From Pseudomonas sp. BBP2017 (lineage in GTDB: Bacteria > Pseudomonadota > Gammaproteobacteria > Pseudomonadales > Pseudomonadaceae), in NCBI RefSeq assembly GCF_003024385.1, contig NZ_PVZN01000002.1:186001-250000 (forward strand): a stretch of DNA of 64,000 nucleotides, read 5' to 3'. Shown here one piece after another: positions 27,361-35,497 of the stretch. A model generated the notes under the pieces. It was not told the DNA's origin, did no database searches, and was given only the letters and a program-made list of their open reading frames with translations. Position numbers and translations under genes: made by a program. Numbering within the stretch: position 1 is the stretch's first letter; the number at the start of each line of letters is the position of its first letter.

Positions 27361-27566
27361 GCTCATCTCCAGTGATTGCTCCGTAGCCCAGAGCAAACCG
27401 CGCACCTCGGCATTGACCATGTCACAGGCGTGGGCGTTGGTCTGGTAGGCGCTTTTGAGCCGGATGGAGGTGTGGATCAGGGCGTCTTCTGATGAGACAC
27501 CGGCGCGGGCGGCGAACAGTGGATCGTGGCTGCCATTGCAGAAGCCGAAGGTGGTGCTGGTTTGAG
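27361..27566 (-). pseudogene. DUF3077 family gene, truncated (right copy)
   Basis: The minus strand reads TTQTSTTFGFCNGSHDPLFAA, then GVSSEDALIHTSIRLKSAY and VRGLLWATEQSLEM, a clear DUF3077 body without the frameshifts of the left copy. The N-terminal residues and start codon are lost at the 27566 junction and no proper stop follows SLEM, so the frame runs on into unrelated sequence. It is probably not functional. Function of the family is unknown. Confidence 0.65.
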
Positions 27567-27742
27567 TGGTGCTCCTTCGTAGAAAGGATCCGCCACCGAC
27601 TGCCGCCAAGCAGGGAAGGGGGACGGACTACGCAAGGTTGGCGGACCGGTACGAAGGAGCCCGGCACGTCCGAAGAAGTCAGGTGCTACGGGCAAACCTA
27701 GCTGGTGCAAGGCAGATCTATCATTCCTTGGTCCAGAAAACG
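27567..27742. other. Unassigned segment beyond the right repeat
   Basis: Open in more than one frame but without start signals or recognisable domains. It lies between the right repeat junction and the alkyl sulfatase terminator and may be a fragment of an unidentified gene. Confidence 0.3.
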
Positions 27743-27776
27743 AGGCAAGCCACCGGCAATTGCCAATGGCTTGCCT
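27743..27776 (-). terminator. Terminator-like hairpin after the alkyl sulfatase gene
   Basis: A perfect 10-bp stem, AGGCAAGCCA and TGGCTTGCCT, with a 14-base loop. On the minus strand it is followed by CGTTTTC, a short T-run. It lies about 30 bases after the sulfatase stop. Confidence 0.6.
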
Positions 27777-27803
27777 TGATGCAATCAAGCATCAGTAGGA
27801 GCG

Positions 27804-29825
27804 TCAGGGGGTGACGATGTTGAACCAGAAGTCGAAGTTATCCATGTAGCTCATCAACTCCTCCAGTTTGCCCTCGTCGCCCTCAACCTTGAGCTCGCCC
27901 GAGCTTGTCGCGTCTTTCAACGTGGTTTGCTTGAGCATCAGGTTGTTTAGGGTGTCGCGGGTCAGGCTGATGGTCGCGTCGGCGTCCTTCGCCTGCATGC
28001 CCTCGGTGTGGTTCAGCACGCCGTTGACCATTTCCAGCACGTACTTCTGTTTCAGGTCAGTGAAGTCCAGGTTGAGGGTGATGTGCTTGCCTTCCACCTC
28101 AGGCCCTTTCAGGCGCATGGCCAGGTAGTCGAAGAACAGGTCCAGGTCCATCGCCTTGACGGTGTCGGGGCTGGCCGTGTCGGGCGTTGGCAGTTTCTGT
28201 ACGCCGTTGCGAAGCTCCTGAGCACCGGTGAGGTAGAAGTTGCGCCATGGCCCGCTTTCGGCCTGGTAGCCCAGTTGCTCGAGGGCGTCAGCCTGCATGT
28301 TCTTCGCCGCCTGGTTGTTGGGGTCGGCGAAGACGACGTGGTTGACCACCTCGGCGACCCAGCGGAAGTCACCCTTGTCGTAGTATTCCTTGGCCTTTTT
28401 CAATACGGCGTCGGCACCGCCCATCATGTCGACATAGCGCTTGGCCTCTTCCTCCGGTGGCAGCTCCCACAGCGTGGCGGGGTTGCCGATGAACCAGCCC
28501 AGGTGCAGCACGTAAGTGGCCTTGATGTTGTGGTTCAGTGAGCCGTAATAGCCTCGGTTGGAGAAACGGTTGGCAATCGACTTGGGCAGTTTCACCTGCT
28601 CGGCGATCTCGGTCATGGTGTACCCTTTGTTGGCCAGACGCAGGGTTTCATCGTTGATGTAGCGATACATGTCGCGCTGCGACGACAGCTGGTCTTTCAC
28701 TTCCTTGTTGCCCCAGACCGGCCAGTGGTGCATGGCGTACATCACCTGGACGTCGTCGCCCCACATCTTCAGCGCTTCGTTGAGGTACTTGGACCATGGC
28801 AGCGGCTCGCGGATTTTCGCGCCCCGCAGCGAGTAGGTGTTGTGCAGAGTGTGGGTGGAGTCTTCGGCCGTGTTCAGGGCCTTTTTCTCCTTGATGTAGT
28901 AGAGCATCTCGGCCGGCGCCTCACTGCCCGGCGCGTAAAGGAACTCATAGGTGAGACCGTCGATTACATGCTTTTCGCCGGTCTTCTCGATGATGTCAGT
29001 CGGCGGGATGAGGGTCACGGTACCGGCAGAGGTGGTGGTGCCCAATCCGGCGCCCAACTGACCGGTTTCGTTCGGCGGTAGCAGGTTACCGTACATGTAG
29101 CTGGCACGCCGGCTCATGGCGGTACCGGCCATGACGTTCTCGGCTACCGCATGCTCCAGGAAGCCCTTGGGTGCATAGATCTTCACCTTGCCGGCCTTGA
29201 CGTCCTTCTCGTCGACCACGCCGCGCACACCACCGTAATGGTCGACGTGGCTGTGGGTGTAGATCACCGCGACGACAGGCTTTTTCGGACGGTGTTTGTA
29301 GTAGAGGTCAAGCGCCGCCTTGGCGGTCTCGCTGGAAATCAGCGGGTCGAAGATGGTGATGCCTTCCTTGCCTTCGACGATGGTCATGTTCGACAGGTCG
29401 TAGTTACGCACCTGGTAGATGCCATCGGTAACTTCGAACAGCCCGGAGATGTTGATCAACTGCGATTGCCGCCACAGACTGGGGTTGGTGCTGGCCGGTG
29501 CGGTCTCGCCTTCCTTGATAAAACCGTACTTGTTCGGGTCCCAGATCATGTTGCCATTCGGCCCCTTGATCGGCTCGGAGGGCAACGGCGCGATGAAGCC
29601 TTTGTGCGCCAGTTCGAACGAGGCCTTGTCGTTGAACGGCAATTCTTTGAGCAGTGCATCGTTGGCCGCTTTGGTGGCCTCTGTGGCTGGTTTGGGTGAT
29701 TCGGCGGCCCATGCATGGCTATTCATAGCGATGGCCGCTGCAAGCAGGACCGAGGTGCTGAGTTTCCAAATTCCCGTTGATGCATTATCAGCCTTGAGGG
29801 ATGAGGCTCGAACAATCGCTTTCAT
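27804..29825 (-). CDS. Alkyl sulfatase (SdsA1 type, metallo-beta-lactamase fold)
   Basis: Protein of 673 residues. Signal peptide about 1-41 (ending SHAWA). The metallo-beta-lactamase zinc motif THSHVDH is at about 190-196. The central dimerisation domain and a C-terminal SCP2-like domain (about 550-673, the alkyl sulfatase C-terminal domain) follow, the layout of SdsA1 from P. aeruginosa. It should hydrolyse primary alkyl sulfates such as dodecyl sulfate to alcohol and sulfate in the periplasm. AAGGAG precedes the ATG at 29825. It is the last of three same-strand genes with a DUF3313 lipoprotein and a FadL-type porin. Confidence 0.93.
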   Translation of the reverse strand: MKAIVRASSLKADNASTGIWKLSTSVLLAAAIAMNSHAWAAESPKPATEATKAANDALLKELPFNDKASFELAHKGFIAPLPSEPIKGPNGNMIWDPNKYGFIKEGETAPASTNPSLWRQSQLINISGLFEVTDGIYQVRNYDLSNMTIVEGKEGITIFDPLISSETAKAALDLYYKHRPKKPVVAVIYTHSHVDHYGGVRGVVDEKDVKAGKVKIYAPKGFLEHAVAENVMAGTAMSRRASYMYGNLLPPNETGQLGAGLGTTTSAGTVTLIPPTDIIEKTGEKHVIDGLTYEFLYAPGSEAPAEMLYYIKEKKALNTAEDSTHTLHNTYSLRGAKIREPLPWSKYLNEALKMWGDDVQVMYAMHHWPVWGNKEVKDQLSSQRDMYRYINDETLRLANKGYTMTEIAEQVKLPKSIANRFSNRGYYGSLNHNIKATYVLHLGWFIGNPATLWELPPEEEAKRYVDMMGGADAVLKKAKEYYDKGDFRWVAEVVNHVVFADPNNQAAKNMQADALEQLGYQAESGPWRNFYLTGAQELRNGVQKLPTPDTASPDTVKAMDLDLFFDYLAMRLKGPEVEGKHITLNLDFTDLKQKYVLEMVNGVLNHTEGMQAKDADATISLTRDTLNNLMLKQTTLKDATSSGELKVEGDEGKLEELMSYMDNFDFWFNIVTP

Positions 29826-29975
29826 GTAAAGCTCCTTCTTACTTGATGCGCTGTACCCTTCGAGGCAACTACCAGCCTGTTTCTGGTTATATCCCCTCCG
29901 TTGGTGGGGGCCTGGTCCTATAGCTTGACGGCCGTGCCTCTGAGCAGTGACAGGAGGCTTCTCGGCACAGTTGAG

Positions 29976-30647
29976 TTATCTCGTTTTCAGAGAGTCGTAC
30001 GACTTCACCATGTCCCGCGCCCAACCATCGAGCACGGCCTTTGCATCGTTGGCGGTCATGACCTGCGATGAGTTGTCGAGTTCGGCGCCTGCGCCCTTGC
30101 GCACCACTTGTGCCACTACTTTGTTGTTGCTGCCGTCAATGAAGGCCGCCTCGGTGGCGATGCTGGTGTCCTGGTCACGGATGCCGGTGGCCGCACTGAC
30201 GCCGGCGGCTACAAGGGCAATCGGGATCACCTCATATGGTTGCAGGCCTTTGGTCTTGGCACTCACTGCGGTGATCGCCGGACGTACTATCAGCACCTTC
30301 GGACCGGGGCCGCTGGCCAGAGGTAGCGCTTTGGAGAACTGGGTCTGAAGCACCTGATCGTAATAAGTGGTGATGCCTTGCAGTGTATTCTGCGGCACCT
30401 TCTCGGTCGGTTGCGGCTTTGGATAGAGCTGGCTTGGTTCAACATAGACGCTGGTAAACTGGTTAGCGTCCACGCCCGGCTCGATCCAGCGCATCACTGC
30501 TGCGCCAGAGGGCGACTTTTCTTCCTTAAGGGCCTGGTAGTTCTTGAGGAACCCTGAGTAATCCTCGGGTGCTACGTACTTACTGGTACACCCTGTGATC
30601 CCCAGTGTGGCTACACACAGTACAATTGCGAGCGGTTTCAATTGCAT
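29976..30647 (-). CDS. DUF3313 lipoprotein
   Basis: Protein of 223 residues starting at ATG 30647, with AAGGAG upstream (the frame to 30668 lacks a site). A lipobox, GITGCTSKY, sits at about residues 16-24, so the mature protein is lipid-anchored. The body matches the DUF3313 pattern (DYSGFLKNYQALKEE, VYVEPSQLYP, VAAGVSAATGIRDQD). Function is unknown. Its place between a FadL-type porin and an alkyl sulfatase suggests an outer-membrane or periplasmic role in handling hydrophobic substrate. Confidence 0.82.
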   Translation of the reverse strand: MQLKPLAIVLCVATLGITGCTSKYVAPEDYSGFLKNYQALKEEKSPSGAAVMRWIEPGVDANQFTSVYVEPSQLYPKPQPTEKVPQNTLQGITTYYDQVLQTQFSKALPLASGPGPKVLIVRPAITAVSAKTKGLQPYEVIPIALVAAGVSAATGIRDQDTSIATEAAFIDGSNNKVVAQVVRKGAGAELDNSSQVMTANDAKAVLDGWARDMVKSYDSLKTR

Positions 30648-30704
30648 GGTGGAACTCCTTGTGGTCAATTCAGCGAATGGTGCAGGGGGGGGCGGTCACC
30701 AGGC

Positions 30705-32006
30705 TCAGAAACGCCAGGTCGCACCGCCGCCGACAATGTGCAGTGCGGCATTCTTGTAGGTCCCGGAGAGCGTGGTGCCTGAGCGCGATTTGGTCTGGTC
30801 GTCGTCCATGTCACCTAGCCACACCAAGGTGTACGCCAGGTGCAGATCGAGGCCTTCTTCAAGCAGGTAGTTGATCCCGGTTGCCAAGCGCCAGGCTTCG
30901 CCCATGGGGTTGTCGACGGTGCGGTCTTTGTCGTCGACCGCCGAGCTGTCGTAACCCAGGCCCATACTCCAGCGAAGTTGCCTTGTGGCCTGGAACTGCG
31001 CACCGAGGGAGGCGTGCCAGGTGTCTTTGTACTGGCGGTCGATAGTGCGGTCGACGCCAGCCGCATTGGCATCCACCTCCACGCCGATCTCGCCGAAATC
31101 GCTCCAGTCTTGCCAGCCCAGGCTGCCGAGCAGCTTCCATTGCGGGTCGAGCTGATGCGCGACGCTTAACAGCACGGTCTGCGGGACATTCATGTCCAGT
31201 TCCAGCGAGTCCGCGTCCAGCCGACGCAGGCCGGCATTGATGATCGGGTTACTGACGTTGCGTACGTCAGGGCTGTCCTCGAACTCCAGCTTCACCTTGC
31301 TGGTGTAGGCCAGACCGATTTGAGTACGCTCGTCGAGCTTGTAGAGCAAACCCAGATTGACCCCGGTGCCGACATCGGTGTCCTTGTATTCCAGTTGCCC
31401 GTCCGGACTGTCGCGCAGGCCGAGCAGGTTATTGTTGATGGCGACTTCGGTTCGGTAGTAGCCGTACAGGATGCGCGGACCAATACCGACAGAGAGCTGG
31501 TCGGTGAACTGATGAGCGATGGTCGGCTGGAAGGACACCCCGATAACCGCTGTCTCCTGGCTGAAGTAGCGGCCGGCCCAGTCATCGTCGTAATCCAGTG
31601 CTAAACCGAAGTTACCGTACATGCCAAAGCCGACCGCGGAGCGGTCGTCGAGTTGATGGCTGACGAACAGACTGGCGCCCGGTAACCATTGCAACGCGTT
31701 GCCGCCTTCGTTGCCATCGAACTCGTTATTGTTATCGCGGGAGAATCGAATGTGGCCGAGAATCACCTGGGCGTTGGCACTGACCTGGGTGCCCTTGAGT
31801 CCGGTGATCCCGGCCGGGTTGCTCATCAGCACACTGGGATCGGTCGCCAGTGCGGCGGAACCCGAGTTGGCCAGCCCGGCGCCTTCCTGGCCTGCTTCAT
31901 AAATGAAGAGGCCACCGGCATTTGCATGGGTGCCCGACAGTACCAACCCAGAAGTCAGAACTGCCGCGCAGACCCTACGCGCGGTACGTATACCGGTATC
32001 CTTCAT
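30705..32006 (-). CDS. FadL/TodX (OmpP1) family outer membrane transporter
   Basis: Protein of 433 residues. Signal peptide about 1-31 (ending THANA), then GGLFIYEAGQEGAGLANSGSAALA, the N-terminal hatch typical of FadL proteins, with the NPAG motif (LMSNPAGITGLKG). A 14-strand barrel follows, ending with ATWRF. These porins import long-chain fatty acids and other hydrophobic molecules. With the alkyl sulfatase downstream it probably takes up alkyl sulfates or the long-chain alcohols released. Start ATG 32006 has GAGG upstream. Confidence 0.9.
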   Translation of the reverse strand: MKDTGIRTARRVCAAVLTSGLVLSGTHANAGGLFIYEAGQEGAGLANSGSAALATDPSVLMSNPAGITGLKGTQVSANAQVILGHIRFSRDNNNEFDGNEGGNALQWLPGASLFVSHQLDDRSAVGFGMYGNFGLALDYDDDWAGRYFSQETAVIGVSFQPTIAHQFTDQLSVGIGPRILYGYYRTEVAINNNLLGLRDSPDGQLEYKDTDVGTGVNLGLLYKLDERTQIGLAYTSKVKLEFEDSPDVRNVSNPIINAGLRRLDADSLELDMNVPQTVLLSVAHQLDPQWKLLGSLGWQDWSDFGEIGVEVDANAAGVDRTIDRQYKDTWHASLGAQFQATRQLRWSMGLGYDSSAVDDKDRTVDNPMGEAWRLATGINYLLEEGLDLHLAYTLVWLGDMDDDQTKSRSGTTLSGTYKNAALHIVGGGATWRF

Positions 32007-32403
32007 TGAGCATCCTCTGCTAAATGTAAAGATCACAGCACTTCCAGTACATGGGCGCCCAATGAGTTTTAGGTATCGTCTCGAATTGGTCGAGAACTGC
32101 CGTGTAAAGGTACGCCCAGCCCGGCTATGACTAGAAGGAGCCTAGTAGTGGAAGTGGAGCATGCAACTTTTTGGATACAGAATATGCGTTTTATCTCTCA
32201 TTTCATGACATTGAAATGCGTGCTGAGGGAGGCGCAGGCCGAGCGCCTTGAGCGAATGTGGCCATCGGATGAACGTCCGCTCCTGGCCGAATTCCGCATG
32301 TCACGAAGAACTGAAAACCCGAACGACGATAGTTGATTGGCCTGCTTGCATCGAGCGACGCAACAACGCTGCCGTCGTTGCTCACCTGCGCAACAGGTAT
32401 CGG
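32007..32403. other. Promoter region of the FadL-type gene plus repeat remnant
   Basis: About 400 bases without a gene. The left part is the promoter side of the FadL-type gene. The right part holds the 59-bp repeat copy at 32279-32337. No operator could be recognised. Confidence 0.4.
32279..32337. repeat. Third copy of a dispersed 59-bp intergenic repeat
   Basis: Matches 27256-27314 at about 53 of 59 positions, sharing CACGAAGAACTGAAAACCCG and the flanking CTGGCCGAATTC. A shorter related piece, GCTTCTGGCCGA, lies near the IS110 at about 26673. Confidence 0.7.
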
Positions 32404-33225
32404 CTAGCGCTGATAGGCCTTGCCGAAGTGTCGCTCCAAGCGTGCCTGAACCAGCTCCAGCAGGATCGACAGCACCCAGTAAATCACTGCCGCCGTGGTC
32501 AGCATCTCCAGGTAGCGATAACTGGAGCGTCCGTAGGATTGCGCGAGGAACATAACCTCCCATACCCCCATCACCGAGATCAGCGAAGAGTCCTTGAGCA
32601 TCGAGATGAACTGGTTGGCCGTCGGTGGAATGATCACCCGCATGGCCTGGGGCAGGATGATATGGCAGAAGGTCTGCCGGGTACGCATGCCCAAGGCCAG
32701 CGCCGCCTCACGTTGGCCGCGAACGACGCCGAGGATGCCGGCGCGGAAGATCTCGCTCAGGTACGCACCGTAGTTGAGCGACAACGCGATGATGCCGGCG
32801 CTGATGGCGCCCGGTACCAGGCCCAGCTGCGGCAAACCCAGGTAGATGAGGAGAATCTGGATCAGCAGCGGCGTCCCGCGGAAGAACGAGGTGTAGAAGC
32901 TGGCGATTCCGACCAGCACCGCACTGCTCGACAGTCGCGCCAAGGCGGCGGCAAAGCCGAACAGCACCGACACCACCATCGAGCACAGACACAGGAACAG
33001 GGTCAGCGCCGCGCCCTGTAAAAAGCCGTTCGGTCCCAGTTTGAAGCCAGCGAGGTTTGGAAGCTTCTCCAGGATGATCGAGAACTTCAGGTCGAAGCTC
33101 AGGAAGAAGGCGATGAACAGGGCGAACAGGGTCAGCCAGGTCAGGTACAACCGGGTGCGAAAGCCGAACAGGCGTGCGCCCGTGGTCTTGGCCACGGGCT
33201 TGGAGGATGGTTGGCAGGCACTCAT
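32404..33225 (-). CDS. Amino acid ABC transporter permease (HisM/GlnP type)
   Basis: Protein of 273 residues with about five membrane helices. The permease loop (EIFRAGILGVVRGQREAALALGM, with RQTFCHIILPQAMRVIIPP after it) is the conserved contact to the ATPase. Start ATG 33225 overlaps the stop of the binding-protein gene (ATGA), so the two are coupled. No ATPase or second permease gene lies in the window, so an ATPase must be supplied from elsewhere. Likely substrate class is polar amino acids; the neighbouring homocysteine methyltransferase hints at a methylated sulfur amino acid. Confidence 0.9.
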   Translation of the reverse strand: MSACQPSSKPVAKTTGARLFGFRTRLYLTWLTLFALFIAFFLSFDLKFSIILEKLPNLAGFKLGPNGFLQGAALTLFLCLCSMVVSVLFGFAAALARLSSSAVLVGIASFYTSFFRGTPLLIQILLIYLGLPQLGLVPGAISAGIIALSLNYGAYLSEIFRAGILGVVRGQREAALALGMRTRQTFCHIILPQAMRVIIPPTANQFISMLKDSSLISVMGVWEVMFLAQSYGRSSYRYLEMLTTAAVIYWVLSILLELVQARLERHFGKAYQR

Positions 33226-34043
33226 TTGCTGATGTCGGCGCCGATCCACTTCTGCGAGAGCTTGGCCAGTGTGCCGTCGGCCTTCAGCTCAGCGAACACC
33301 TGGCGCACCTTGGCGTCCCACTCGGGATCGCCTTTCTCGATCGCCACCGAGTTCGGTTCTTCATACAGCGGGGCACCGGCCAGTTTGAAGCGCTTGTCCT
33401 GGTCCAGGCGTGGCTTTGCGGTTACCAGGTTGGTCAGGATCGCATCCAGGCGCACACCGGCGCCCAGGCCCAGGTCTTGGAAGGCCACGTTGTCTGTGTC
33501 ATAAGGGGCGATCTGGACGAAATCGAATGGGTAGTCGATCTTCTTGTCTTCGTTGCCTTCGATCACCAGGTTCTTGTTCAGGTAGCTTTCGTAGCTGGAG
33601 GCGCTGGTCAGGCCGACCTTGCGGCCGTCCAGGTCCTTGGCTGTATGGATTCGGTCATCCTTAGCGTTGACCACGATCACAGCTGGCGAAGCGTAGTACT
33701 CCACCGGGAAGTCGAACACCTCGGCGCGAGCCTTGCTCGGGGTCATCGAGCAGATGCAGATATCGTAGCGCCCGTTCCAGCGGCCGGCGGCGATCACATC
33801 CCACGACGGCGTTTCCAGGCGCAGCTTGACGCCCAGTTTTTCCGCCACTGCCTTGGCCACATCGACGTCGAAACCATCCAGCTGGTTCTGGTCGTTGAGG
33901 AAGGAGAACGGCGGATAGCTTTCCATCAGCACGTTGACCATTTCCTTGCGCGACTCAAGCCGCTCCAGAGTGGAGCCGGCCAAGGCGTGGGAAGCAGTTG
34001 CGAGAAGCACGAGGCCCGCGCCGAGCAAAGCAGGAAAACGCAT
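33222..34043 (-). CDS. Amino acid ABC transporter substrate-binding protein
   Basis: Protein of 273 residues. Signal peptide about 1-22 (ending SHALA). The SBP family 3 core is clear: YPPFSFLNDQNQLDGFDVDVAKAVAEKLG, WDVIAAGRWNGRYDICICSMT (periplasmic binding protein signature) and DLDGRKVGLTSASSYE, given here in parts. It captures a polar amino acid or similar compound in the periplasm. First gene of the pair with the permease. It is divergent from the homocysteine S-methyltransferase gene, with a symmetric site between them. Confidence 0.9.
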   Translation of the reverse strand: MRFPALLGAGLVLLATASHALAGSTLERLESRKEMVNVLMESYPPFSFLNDQNQLDGFDVDVAKAVAEKLGVKLRLETPSWDVIAAGRWNGRYDICICSMTPSKARAEVFDFPVEYYASPAVIVVNAKDDRIHTAKDLDGRKVGLTSASSYESYLNKNLVIEGNEDKKIDYPFDFVQIAPYDTDNVAFQDLGLGAGVRLDAILTNLVTAKPRLDQDKRFKLAGAPLYEEPNSVAIEKGDPEWDAKVRQVFAELKADGTLAKLSQKWIGADISK

Positions 34044-34078
34044 GTAAATACCTGAAAAAGTTGGCCAAAATGGAGTTC

Positions 34079-34093
34079 AGCTATTTAATAGCT
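34079..34093. promoter_or_regulatory. Palindrome in the divergent promoter of the ABC and methyltransferase genes
   Basis: AGCTATT-T-AATAGCT, two perfect 7-bp arms around one base, in a 104-base AT-rich spacer between divergent genes. It could bind a shared regulator; no regulator gene adjoins it. Confidence 0.5.
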
Positions 34094-34147
34094 ATAAAAG
34101 CACTGTTCATAGTGAATTTTATTTATAAGAACCTTTAGAGAAGTTAT

Positions 34148-35047
34148 ATGAAACAGCGATCGATGGTGGTTCTAGACGGTGGCATGGGGCGTGAGTTGCA
34201 GCGCAGTGGTGCGCCGTTCCGTCAGCCCGAGTGGTCGGCGCTGGCCCTGAGTGAAGCGCCCGAAGCGGTGGTGGGGGTGCATGCCGCGTTTATCGCCGCC
34301 GGTGCCCAGGTCATCGCCACCAACAGCTATGCGGTGGTGCCGTTCCATATTGGCGAGGAGCGCTTTGCCCGAGAGGGGCAGCAGCTCGCCGACACCGCAG
34401 GTCGATTGGCACGTCGCGCTGTAGATGCCAGTGCGCAACCGGTGCAGGTGGCGGGCTCCCTGCCGCCGCTGTTCGGCTCCTACCGGCCTGACCTGTTCCA
34501 GCACGAGCGGGTGGCTGAGGTGCTAACCCCGCTGCTGCAAGGCCTCGCCCCGCACGTCGACCTATGGCTGGCGGAAACCCAGAGCTCGATCGCTGAGGTG
34601 CGGGCGATCCATGCTCACCTGCCGGCAGACGGCAAGCCTTTCTGGGTGTCCTTCACATTACAAGACGAAGAAGTCGACGAAACACCTCGTCTGCGTTCCG
34701 GCGAGCCGGTAGCCAAGGCCATCGAAGCCGTGGCAGGTCTGGGTGTAGCCGCCGTGCTGTTCAACTGCAGTCAGCCTGAAGTCATTGGCGCCGCGGTGGA
34801 CGTGACGCGCTCAGTGTTCGAGAGTCTGAACGCCGACATCGCCATCGGCGCCTACGCCAACGCCTTCCCGCCGCAACCGAAAGAGGCTACGGCCAACGAC
34901 GGTCTGGATGAGCTGCGCGAAGACCTCGACCCGCCAGGATACCTGGTATGGGCTCAGGACTGGCGTCAGCGCGGTGCCAGCCTGATTGGTGGCTGCTGCG
35001 GCATTGGCCCGGAGCACATTGTCGAGCTGAAGCGCAATTTGGGGTAA
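34148..35047 (+). CDS. mmuM: Homocysteine S-methyltransferase
   Basis: Protein of 299 residues. N-terminal LDGGMGRELQRSG, FNCSQPE and the C-terminal GGCCGIGPEHI supply the three zinc-binding cysteines of the homocysteine methyltransferase fold (MmuM/YagD and the N-domain of MetH). It should make methionine from homocysteine with S-methylmethionine or a betaine-like donor. Divergent from an amino acid binding protein and permease, which could bring in the donor. The start at 34148 is an ATG with AGAAG upstream. Confidence 0.88.
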   Translation: MKQRSMVVLDGGMGRELQRSGAPFRQPEWSALALSEAPEAVVGVHAAFIAAGAQVIATNSYAVVPFHIGEERFAREGQQLADTAGRLARRAVDASAQPVQVAGSLPPLFGSYRPDLFQHERVAEVLTPLLQGLAPHVDLWLAETQSSIAEVRAIHAHLPADGKPFWVSFTLQDEEVDETPRLRSGEPVAKAIEAVAGLGVAAVLFNCSQPEVIGAAVDVTRSVFESLNADIAIGAYANAFPPQPKEATANDGLDELREDLDPPGYLVWAQDWRQRGASLIGGCCGIGPEHIVELKRNLG

Positions 35048-35062
35048 TCCCAATCGGGTAGG

Positions 35063-35082
35063 CGGCGGCTTCACAGCCGCCG
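35063..35082 (+). terminator. Hairpin after the methyltransferase gene
   Basis: An 8-bp perfect stem, CGGCGGCT-tcac-AGCCGCCG, 15 bases after the stop codon. The following bases (TCCTCTC) are pyrimidine-rich but not a true T-run. Confidence 0.6.
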
Positions 35083-35179
35083 TCCTCTCACATACATGGA
35101 CGTACGGACCCGTATAGGGCTTGGCGTTAATTCTTTAATTTTGGGGGCTAATTGGCACAGAATGGGCTGAGTCCACACT

Positions 35180-35497
35180 ATGTTGGATTTAAGCTTCAGC
35201 AAACCGAGTGAGGTCGTCAAGCGCCTCTGCGATCGCTTGCGCACAGAGCGCTTGGCGCAGGACATGACACAAGCCGACTTGGCCGGGCGTGCCGGCATCG
35301 GCATCAACACCGTGTCCAACCTTGAAGCCGGGCGCAATGTCGGGTTCGAGAACGTAGTCCGGGTGGCGATGGCCCTTGGCCGAACCAAGGAACTCGAAGG
35401 CCTGTTCCTGCCAAAGCTGGAAAGCATCGAGGATATTCGGCGCTACGAAAACAGCGCCAATCGTCTCCGTACAAAGAGGAAGTCCGGCAATGCTTGA
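35180..35497 (+). CDS. HipB-type antitoxin (Xre helix-turn-helix)
   Basis: Protein of 105 residues with an Xre helix-turn-helix at about 15-70 (MTQADLAGRAGIGINTVSNLEAG). It precedes and overlaps a HipA-type kinase gene, so it is the likely antitoxin and autorepressor of the pair. The start is ATG 35180; no strong ribosome site is seen. The C-terminal 20 residues are basic and disordered, as in HipB proteins that neutralise HipA. Confidence 0.88.
   Translation: MLDLSFSKPSEVVKRLCDRLRTERLAQDMTQADLAGRAGIGINTVSNLEAGRNVGFENVVRVAMALGRTKELEGLFLPKLESIEDIRRYENSANRLRTKRKSGNA

Larger units (their letters stand above)
26828..27566. repeat. Direct repeat, right copy, bounding the copper block
   Basis: Matches 13359-13996 in the same orientation, with an extra 74 bases (27255-27328). 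Homology stops at about 27566, where the N-terminal part of the DUF3077 gene is missing, so this marks a junction. Confidence 0.8.
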
